NCBI RefSeq assembly: GCF_050624435.1
Contig: NC_134540.1
Coordinates: 105,615,739-105,679,738 of the forward strand
Length of the DNA stretch: 64,000 nucleotides
Direction of reading: 5' to 3'
Source of the DNA: Tenrec ecaudatus
Lineage: Eukaryota; Chordata; Mammalia; Afrosoricida; Tenrecidae
The first letter of the stretch is position 1, and every line of letters begins with the position of its first letter. The notes below the pieces were generated by a model that worked only from the letters and a program-made list of their open reading frames with translations, was not told the DNA's origin and made no database searches. Shown here in pieces: positions 55,985 through 64,000 of this stretch. Made by a program: the position numbers and the translations under genes.

Positions 55985-56143
55985 CGTCCACTGCAGTTGA
56001 ATCCACTCTGACTTGACCCTGAAGGGAGTCTGAGGCTATGAAGCCTTTATGGAAACAGTGCTTCCCTTGTCGTGGATGGTGGGCTTGAACTGCAGACTCC
56101 CGGTTAGCACAGTGCTTACCCCGCTATATTACTAGGGATCCTT
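55985..56143 (-). repeat. AfroSINE, diverged
   Basis: GTCCACTGCAGTTGAATCCA to head complement TATATTACTAGGGATCC. Confidence 0.7.
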
Positions 56144-56529
56144 AGTTTATAATAAAGGAAATATAAGCTTTTCATAGACACTCGAATGTTCAATCTCACT
56201 CTAGTAAGAGAAATAAAAATTTAAAGTTTAATGGGATGCTACTAAAATTCAAAAAGTTTAACAATGCATTGACCACAATGATGGGGAAGCAGTATTATTG
56301 TTGGTGGGAGGATAAATTGGTACGTGCTCTTTGGGAAGCAATCTTCAACTAGTTAACAAATTTTAAAATGCTTATGCTTTGGACTAAGCCATTCTACACC
56401 TAAGAATTTGTCTTACAGATATATTTGTGTATAAATATAGAGACATTGCTCATAATACATTGCAATAGCAAAAGGCACCAGCCAAATGTTCACTGACAGG
56501 ACATTAAATAACCACTAAACAAATTCTGG

Positions 56530-56712
56530 AGCAATGATGGTGTAGTGGTTACACATTGGGCTGCGATCCTCAGGGTTAGCAGTTCAAAACCACCAGCAGT
56601 TCTTCGGGAGAAAACTGGGCTTTCTACTCCTGTAAATAGTTACCATCTGGAAAACCCAGAGGGAGTCGCCATGAGTCAGCATTGACTCATTGGCAGTGAG
56701 AGAGAAATAAAT
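56530..56712 (+). repeat. AfroSINE in L1M, with 9-bp TSD
   Basis: Flanked by AAATTCTGG at 56521-56529 and 56713-56721. Head GATGGTGTAGTGGTTACAC, tail CCATGAGTCAGCATTGACTC. Confidence 0.92.
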
Positions 56713-56929
56713 AAATTCTGGTACATCTAAACAGTGGATGTGGCATTGGAAAAAGAAAATACATTAAGGAATGCAAGTGTACGTCACGTACTACTGTGTG
56801 CATAAATGCAGGTGGGGAAATACATGTATATTGCTTGCATGTAAAAGGACTATTTCTGGATTATACAAGAAACTGATAACAGTGGTTGCCTCTCAGAAGG
56901 TAATCTTACAGTCTGGGGCAGGTAGTCAG

Positions 56930-57083
56930 GTGAGTCTTACAGTGCTGAGTGCAACGTTGGCAGTTCAATCCACCAGCAGACCAGAGGAAGAAAGATAAGC
57001 CTATATGCTCTAGTAAAGATGTACAGCCTCAGAGACCCTCAATAGTGTCACCAAGAGTCAGAATCGACTTAATAGCAGTGGAT
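56930..57083 (+). repeat. AfroSINE, 5'-truncated
   Basis: GGCAGTTCAATCCACCAGC to CAAGAGTCAGAATCGACTTA. Confidence 0.8.
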
Positions 57084-57445
57084 TGGGAGTTTGGGTGGGG
57101 TGGGAGATGTTCAGAAATGTACTTTTTACTTTACTTCCTTTTGAGATGTTTGATTTTGTACTACGTTCAAAATTTGCCTGTTAAAAAAATTATACATAAC
57201 TTGATTTTTCCCCATAAAATAAGTTAGGATGAGAAAATGTTTACTTTGGTGATCTGAAATTAAAGTCAGAAGGACAAAGAGAAAAAAATACTTATATATC
57301 AGTTACTTAAAAAGAAAATGTTAGTATTACTTTTCTGGAAAGAGTTAGGTTTTACCTAAAGAGTGAGATTTGATCTCAAGAAATTGTTTAAAAGTCTGTT
57401 TTTGCCTTTCCATTTCTAGAATTATTATATGCACACTAATACTTC

Positions 57446-57956
57446 TGTGTTAGTCTGGGTTGACTAGAGAAACAAATTCATAGATACTCATATGTGTATA
57501 AGAAAGAGCTTTATATACTAGAGTAATTGAATATTGGGAAAATATTCCAGCCCAGTCCAGATCAAGTCCATAAGTCTGATATTAGCCTATATGTCCGATA
57601 CCAATCTATAAAGTCCTCTTCAGACTCACACAACACATGCATTGACGTTAAATGCAGGAAGATCACAGGCCAGTGGGTGGAAAGTCCTATGGATCCAGTG
57701 GCACGGAAAGAAGCATCTCAGCATTAGCAGGGGTCTCCACGTGGCTACTCCAGCTCCCGGGCTCTAGCATAGCTCCATGTGTTTTCTCAACAAGAATATC
57801 TCCGAGGGAGTGAGCATGTTTGTCCCGCCTCCATTGAGCTATTTAGCTCCTTGGTGGCTTCAAATGAGGTCATCAAGCTGCAACCTGATTGACAGGCTAC
57901 ACCCCACCCCTTCACTCTTAAGTCTCAAAATGACAACAGGTTATGTAACTACCACA
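57446..57956 (+). mobile_element. solo LTR, family A (5-bp TSD)
   Basis: TGTGTTAGTCTGGGTTGACT to ATGTAACTACCACA, 511 bp, flanked by perfect ACTTC at 57441-57445 and 57957-57961. Confidence 0.93.
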
Positions 57957-57984
57957 ACTTCTCTAACAAACAGCTAATATTCAG

Positions 57985-58185
57985 TGAGGCTCTCCTATGA
58001 GCAACTGTGCAGAATGTTTCATAATTACAATAGTGTTCTTCCCCCTGCGATAGATGAGGGAATCAAAGTGAAGTGGGGTGGTTGATTTGCCTCACGCCAC
58101 ACAGACTGAATTTATAGAGCCAGGATGTAAACCTAAGCCATCTGACACCAGAACCCAGTTTCTTAATCATAGTACTGCTTATGTA
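57985..58185 (-). repeat. MIR
   Basis: CCCCTGCGATAGATGAGGGA, GATTTGCCTCACGCCACACA and GAGCCAGGATGTAAACCTAA. A good copy. Confidence 0.8.
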
Positions 58186-58437
58186 TTGTATTATTTTTTA
58201 CTTATCTGCTTCATAAAAAGCACTTAATGGGCATATAATTTCTAATTCAAAAATAACTGATATTTGCCAGAACAAGAATCTAACCCTAACTATAGCCAAT
58301 AAAACCCAGAAATGTTATACGTTTAGAAGCCCCATAAGTGAACTCAATATTGATCCTAACTTTAGAGTCAATTATACACACATGCATGTACATAGTTGAA
58401 TAACAATTTGGAAATATAGCATACCAAAACTACAAAT

Positions 58438-58634
58438 GCACTGCCATGGAGTCACTTCTGATTTACAGTGATCTTAGAGGACAGGGTAGAACCTCCTGCT
58501 GTGGGTTTCCAAGGCTGTGACTCTTTACGGGATCAGAAAGCCTCATATTTCTCCGGCAGAGTGGTTAGCGGTTTCAAACAGTTGACCATACAGTTAGCAG
58601 CCCAACTCATTAGCTATTACACCATCACACTCCA
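58438..58634 (-). repeat. AfroSINE
   Basis: GCACTGCCATGGAGTCACTT to CATCACACTCC. Confidence 0.88.
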
Positions 58635-58661
58635 TAATAAAATAATCAAAACCAAACCAAA

Positions 58662-58922
58662 TCCACTACCACTGAATTGATTCAAATTCATAGCAACCCT
58701 GTAGGACAGGGCAGAACTGCCCGTCGGTTTCTGAGACTGAAACAATGTACAAGAGTAAAAAGACTCATCTTTCTCCCTCCGAGCAGCTGGGAGGTTTGAT
58801 CTGCCAAGTTTGCAGTCAGCAATCCTTACTTACTGCCTCACACAGACTGTAAGATTATCTCCCCAGCGGCAACCCAGGTCATCAGCACGTCACCCAGTCA
58901 CCCACCACACCACCAGGGCTCC
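58662..58922 (-). repeat. AfroSINE with internal insert
   Basis: CACTACCACTGAATTGATTC to CACCACCAGGGCTCCCTGG. About 75 bp at 58830-58905 (GATTATCTCCCCAGCGGCAA) is foreign to the SINE. Confidence 0.8.
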
Positions 58923-60061
58923 CTGGTATATTGCTACACAGATTTTCAAAACACGACAGACATATTTCTGTACTAGGTAATAAGAAGCCTCAGGGCTCCC
59001 AAAGAAACCCCCCCCCCCCATTCCATTGATTCCTTTCCTGGAGTGCTCCTGGGACCACATCGGGTCTGGCAATTTGAAGTAGCAGGCACAGCCAGGCAAA
59101 GTTATGACCAGTGCCCCTTCTAATAGGTCAGAGGTGGTAGATATCAAATTTAAGTCCTGCTGTGGATCTATTCCAGTGATTGGAACTGTGAGAGACAGAA
59201 AATAAATATGAGACCATCTCTGCCTTGTAACTTGAGTAGCAAAAAAAAACCAGAGATAGAATAATTAGGAATAATTACCTGCTAAACCCTGCTACTATGA
59301 CACTTAAAAATTTACCAGTAGACATTTTTTTCTGGAAAAATAATGATTAAAAAAACTGCATGAGCACAGTATTAATCTGCAACTTAGTTCATCCTTGATA
59401 CTCAGGTTTCATGAAATTTCCAGAACATTCCATTTTTAAGAAATTACTCACTCAGTGATTTATTTATACAATTCCCATCACTTTTATTATATTTTCACAA
59501 ATTAATGAGCTCCTTTCACATTGCGCACATAGACAAACAAGGAATTTGTAAAATTCTACAATCACAATCTTTAAAAATTAGAGTATGTGGCATGTTAGCT
59601 TCCCACAAAAAAAGAGATTTTCTCAGAGGGAAAATAAAACAACCGATTCTGAGACACTGGCGATTTCCTCAGGAGTGTTCCCAGCCACATTTGTGGGAAC
59701 CAGAGAAGAACATGATGGGAGGCCCACAGTCTTCCCCAGGTAGCGTTGCATCATAGGCCCACTGCCCTTTGGGAGTCCAAGCCTGAGCATGGACAAGAAG
59801 GCGGGCATTCATTGGAACCACCTCTTTTTCCGTCTTGGCTGCACTGGGTCTAAGTGCTTATGTCAGTTTCGGTTTCTTAAGATAGCATATATGAACAAAA
59901 TGGATCCCAAGAAGCCTGCCTAATTGGTAGTGTTCATAAAGCACGCTGAGATTTGTGGATAACCATCACGGCTATAAAGTGATTAATTTGAGACCAGGAC
60001 TTAATTTAGGATAATAAGTGGCAGGCATTAGGGGAAAGAACCATATTTTGAGTAGCAGCAT
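58923..60061. other. single-copy-looking DNA
   Basis: About 1.1 kb without named repeats. Poly-C at 59010-59018, otherwise AT-rich. No exon supported. Confidence 0.35.
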
Positions 60062-60150
60062 GAGGTGGATTCAAAAAGTTAGTGGAAATTGCACTTAAAA
60101 GATAAGAGAATGTTCCCATGAGCCTTTTAGAGGCCCATGATATATAATAA
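60062..60150. repeat. mariner-like MITE
   Basis: GGTGGATTCAAAAAGTTAGTGGAAATT faces TTCCCATGAGCCTTTTAGAGGCCC across a short centre. Related to 21733-21822. Confidence 0.6.
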
Positions 60151-60174
60151 GTGTTGGAAATACAGCACTTGTTT

Positions 60175-60346
60175 GTTGCTATTCACTGCCATCGAGTCAA
60201 GGCTGACTCGGAGCATCCCCATAGGATAGGTAGAACTGCCCTGTGAGTTTCCAAGACTTTACCTGTCCCTGAAGAGTACCTGGAGGTTTTGAACTGTTGA
60301 TCTTGCAGTTAGCGGCCCAATGCATAGCCCCTACACTAGGGCTCCT
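60175..60346 (-). repeat. AfroSINE
   Basis: ATTCACTGCCATCGAGTCAA to ACACTAGGGCTCCTA. Confidence 0.9.
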
Positions 60347-60349
60347 ATG

Positions 60350-60770
60350 TTACGAAGCCCCTCCCCTTTCTGGAAGTGGGCTTAGAATGGCTTCAACCAA
60401 CAGAGTGTGGAGGAATGGCGTGGCTTTACTTCTGAGAATGGGCAAAAACGGGAGATGCCTCTTCCTCCTTCATGTTCAGAGCCCTGAGCAGCCATGGAAG
60501 AAGGCCAACTCTCTGGAGCCACCTGCAGGCCCTCTGGCCAATCCAGGCCCCAGCCGGGTGATCATCTGGCCATGCCAATTACTCCAGTCCCCCAGCATTC
60601 AAGCCTGCCCAGTTGAGGTGCCACGCCTTATAAAACAGACAAAACATCCCCATTATCCTCTATTGGGCTTCCTGGTCCCCAGAACCTGTGAGCACAGAGA
60701 AAATGGTTGTTGTTTTAAGCTGTAAATTAGGAGGTAATTCTTTCGGTAGCAGTAGTAACTTGAACAGTGG
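60350..60770 (+). repeat. MLT1-like (MaLR) LTR
   Basis: CTCTGGCCAATCCAGGCCCC area, then GGTTGTTGTTTTAAGCTGTA and GTAGCAGTAGTAACTTGAAC form the standard MLT1 3' end. Confidence 0.65.
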
Positions 60771-61179
60771 ACCTAAAGGCTCTAGAACAATCATATTCAA
60801 TTCTCTTCAGACACGTTTGCTTGTATGATCCCTAAAGCACGTTGGAAAGCTATCAACCCCCTGACGTATTTTCCTATGAACATATAGTTTTGTCCTGATA
60901 CGTTTACCAATTCTGGTGTATTGTAAATGTGAAGAGTTTATTTCTAAAGCTGCCCCATTTTTTCCTTTGGAATATATCCAGTGAAATCTACATGCCACAG
61001 CACTTTAATATTTGCACCACTCATTCAAGGAGTACAACAAATGGACTGCTAAGGGTTCGTTCTGGTTCAACTCCTTGCTGAACATTGGCTTTCTGCCCCC
61101 AGACATACTGAACCTGAACTTACAATAGAGTCATTTCTAAGAGGTATTAGAAAGACAGAAAACGTTTAGACAATGACTT
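60771..61179. other. unassigned intergenic DNA
   Basis: No feature supported. Confidence 0.3.
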
Positions 61180-61892
61180 CTGTACGCAAGTCAAACACCA
61201 CAAAGAAAGGATAAACATACACAACAAAATGACAGCAATCATTTCATACCAATCAATAATTATGCTAACTGTAAGCGGATTAAATGCTCAAGTCAAGAGA
61301 AGGAGAGTAACAATGAATAAGAAAGCAGGACCCATCACATGCTATCTACGGGAGACACACAGACAAAAATAGACTAAAAATCAATGATGGAAAAAATACA
61401 TGAAGCTGACAGCAATTGAAAAAAGAGCAGAAGTGACATTACTAACATCTAATAAACTAGACTTTATGGTAAAGTCCAGCATAAGAGACAAAGAAAGTAT
61501 TATATGATAATTAAAATTTCCATTGAACAAGAGGGTATAACCATAATAAATATCTATGGACCCAATGAAAATGTATTAAAATACATTAATCAAACTTGTA
61601 CAGGATTGAAGAGAGGAATAGAAAGGTCTTCAATAATAACAGGATACTTTAATATGCCTGTCAATGAAGGAAAGAATGAAGTGCAACTAACACTCCAAGA
61701 ACAATACCATCAACCAGCTGACCTCACAGACATACAGTGCACGCCACCCAACATACTGTGTTCTAAAGTATATAGAAAGTTTAAACAAATTCAAGATGGA
61801 TCAAAGACCTAAATATAAAACTTAGATTATAAAGATCACCAATGAAAACTTAGGATTTGGCATAAGTACATTATCAAACATAATTTGAAACA
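61180..61892 (+). pseudogene. L1 ORF2 endonuclease region
   Basis: A 102-codon frame at 61504-61812 reads ITIINIYGPNENVLKYINQ then IITGYFNMPVNEG. This resembles the L1 endonuclease blocks (usual ..NIYAPN.. and ..GDFN.P..), with the catalytic Asp of GDFN replaced by Tyr. Upstream, CATGCTATCTACGGGAGACA is the ICCLQET block. Broken by an L1 3'-UTR insertion at 61893. Confidence 0.75.
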
Positions 61893-63325
61893 CGCAACAT
61901 GGCGTGAAGCAAGAAGGGAACATAACAGACCAGCAATGGGAGCAAAGTCATGAACGAAGTCCATGAAGAATCCCGAAAACAGACTTCAGACTGAGAGTGG
62001 CATGCTCAGAGCCTCGCCACACTCGTGGGGAGAGTCATGAAGGTCAGCAGACAGACCTGGAACTGTGTATAGGGTTGTTTGTTTGTTTGTTTTTCTTTGT
62101 TTTCATTTTGTCTTCATTGTTCTATTTTGTCTGTCTATATAAGATAGGCATGCGAAGCAAGCTGGAGGAGAAAGCAATGGGACTGGTGGTTCCGGGAGGA
62201 CTTGGGGGTGGAGTAGGCAGGGGGAAGGGAGCAGTTAGCAAATAACATCATAGAAAGAGGAACAGCTAGGGATCTAAAAATCGATTATGAGGGGGTGGGT
62301 GTAGAGTTCCTGGTAGTACTGGAACAACCATAATCTAGCTGAGATAAACTACTGAGAGGCAAATGAGGGGTGAGCATAATAGTGGGACAGGAAGAAGGTA
62401 AAAAGAAATAGAGGAAAGATGCAGGAAGCAAAACTGCTTATGGAGGTATAAACATAAATGTGTATATATATGAACATATTCATTCATAATAATAGGGGTA
62501 TTGGAATTAATACATGTACATATATTTACATGGCAATACAGTGTGGTAGCAGACAGACTTTGGGCCTCTACTTAAGTATTCCTTCAACACAAGAACACTT
62601 TATTCTAATAATGTGACACTGGGCAATTCCCACCACCCTGACATGATTGCTGAAGACAAACTGGGTGCATAAGCAAATGTGGTGAAGAAAGCAGATGGTG
62701 CCCAACTATTAAAAGATATAGTGTCTGGGGTCTTAAAAGCTTGAAGCCAAACAAGCACCCATCTAGCTGGGAGTCAAACGAAGCCCACATGGAAGAAACA
62801 CACCACCCTGTGTGATCACCAGGTGTCATTGGGAGCAGGCATCAGAAATCTAAGACTAAACACTCTCATTGAGGTGAAGGTGAGGGGTTGAAGTAAAGAC
62901 CTAGAGCCCATCTAGAGATAATTGGACATTTCTGTGCAGGGGGGCTGTATGGAAGAGAAAATACATCCAGGGGCAGTTTAGCACCGACCAAACACACAAC
63001 AGCCCTTTACTTCTTTAAGCCTTCCTTCCCCAATGATTATGGCCTCAGTCCTACCTTGCAAATCCTGCTAGACCAGTGTATGTACACCGGTATAGATGAG
63101 AGCTTTCAATACACAATTCAGGATAGTCAATCCCCCTTAGAAACAGTAATGGGACTAACAATTCCGAAGGGTAGGGACAGGGAAGGGGGATGGATACCAA
63201 TGATGATGGAATAACCCTCCTCAAGGGGATGAATACCAGGATAGTGGGTGAAGGGATAGAATGGACAGTATAAAATATGTATAAATAATTATAAAATACT
63301 TAATATATAAAGGATTTGTGGGGCT
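61893..63325 (+). mobile_element. tenrec-type L1 3' UTR, about 1.4 kb, within L1
   Basis: GCAAGAAGGGAACATAACAG to GATGAATACCAGG and an AT-rich end near 63300. It carries the third copy of the hydrophobic open frame (61997-62245). The canonical AATAAAATGATTTATT end is missing or degraded. Confidence 0.75.
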
Positions 63326-63329
63326 GTTA

Positions 63330-63945
63330 AAAATGATACTTATATGCAACAAACTATTTCACCAAAAATAAAGAGAAAACCCACAGAGTGTGGTAAAAAC
63401 ATCAAATAAGAGACAAAGCTATAAAATGTATAGCAAATATAGATATCTCAATAAGAAGACCATTAAATTTTAAAATGAGCAGAGGACAAGAATAAACACT
63501 TCACCAAAGGAGACACATAGGCAGTCAACAAGCATGAAGAAACACTCCCAATCCTTAGCCATTAGAGAGCTATAAAGGAAATGACCGGGAGATATCACCT
63601 CAGCCCAACCGTAATAGAGATGTTTAAAAACAAGAAACAACAACTGCTGGTGAGTTTGTGGAGGGGTAGGCACCCTCAGACAGTGCAGGTGGGACGAGAA
63701 AATTGTGCAGCCACTGGGAGCACGTCCTCAGAAAGCAACATACCATACAACTCAGCAATTTCTCCAGCTGATCCATATCTTAGAGAAAGAAGAGTCACTG
63801 TATGACTAGACATATGCACACCCATGTTCTTGGCAGCATTGTTTACAATACCAAAAACTGCAACCAACTTAAATGTCCATCCATGGAAGAATGGACAGAT
63901 AAACTTTGGTATCTGCATACAATGGACTACTTTTAAAAAGTTTAA
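63330..63945 (+). pseudogene. L1 ORF2 3' end
   Basis: GACACATAGGCAGTCAACAA, CAACTGCTGGTGAGTTTGTG, AACATACCATACAACTCAGC and GTCCATCCATGGAAGAATGG are the conserved end of L1 ORF2, same strand as the endonuclease part at 61180. The central ORF2 part is missing between them. Confidence 0.8.
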
Positions 63946-63949
63946 AACA

Positions 63950-64000
63950 CACACTCACTGCCATCTAGTCAATTCTGACTTAAGGTGACCCTCTAAGAAC
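63950..64000 (-). repeat. AfroSINE, cut by window end
   Basis: ACTCACTGCCATCTAGTCAA and CTGACTTAAGGTGACC are the tail of a reverse copy. Confidence 0.85.

Larger units (their letters stand above)
56165..57190 (+). pseudogene. L1M ORF2 3' end and 3' UTR
   Basis: ATTCTACACCTAAGAATTTG, GAGACATTGCTCATAATACA and AAATGTTCACTGACAGGACA are the end of L1 ORF2. GAACTTTTGATTTT-like text with TTTTACTTTACTTCCTTTTG forms the 3' UTR. Two AfroSINEs interrupt it. No intact frame. Confidence 0.65.

Noticed and set aside
2061-64000. DOCK9 exons expected from synteny
   Set aside because: I looked for a second CpG island, strong donors with homologous peptides and other coding similarity and found none; DOCK9 probably starts beyond the right edge.

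Overview
The window looks like nuclear DNA from a placental mammal of the clade Afrotheria, most likely a tenrec (Echinops telfairi or a close relative). Three things point there. First, about 28 copies of the tRNA-derived AfroSINE are scattered on both strands, together with RTE-type LINEs that share the AfroSINE 3' tail. Second, there is a complete SPIN-type hAT transposon at 16631-17091; from the literature I know, SPIN entered tenrecs among afrotherians but is not reported from elephant or hyrax. Third, there is a high-copy L1 3'-UTR-like repeat whose 3' end (AATAAAATGATTTATTAAA plus poly-A) recurs about eleven times. The species call is inference from repeats; no alignment could be run.

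Genes are very sparse. The only host gene segment I can support is at the left edge: a CpG island (about 850-2060) with the first coding exon of UBAC2 on the minus strand (ATG at 1345, codon split at 1315, donor GTGAGT at 1314-1309). UBAC2 runs off the left edge, so nearly all of the window is sequence upstream of UBAC2. In human the upstream neighbour is DOCK9, transcribed divergently; I found no DOCK9 exon. The second gene-derived sequence is an almost intact FCF1 processed pseudogene (minus strand, 32872-33695), with 5' UTR, poly-A signal, poly-A tail, a perfect 15-bp target-site duplication and one 1-bp deletion after codon 168.

The rest is a layered repeat landscape. At 3.3-9 kb there is a cluster of solo LTRs with target duplications, including one ERV LTR with a 6-bp duplication nested inside another LTR. 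At 9-11 kb and 17-20 kb there are L1 3' ends. A minus-strand mosaic L1 at 23.7-32.9 kb holds an LTR that itself holds a 2.16-kb L1 3'-UTR element. At 36.4-40.7 kb there is a plus-strand L1 5' half (5' UTR, ORF1, start of ORF2) interrupted by a 641-bp LTR and a 1.1-kb RTE. More L1, RTE, LTR, MIR, L2, MaLR and mariner fragments follow to 64 kb. Single-copy-looking stretches (34.26-35.92 kb, 46.27-47.13 kb, 47.33-48.0 kb, 48.5-50.45 kb, 58.93-60.06 kb) show nothing I can name.

There is no prokaryotic content, CRISPR array, rRNA or functional tRNA gene. Repeat edges are good to about 10-20 bp unless a target duplication is cited. Family names rest on recognition of sequence, not on a database search.
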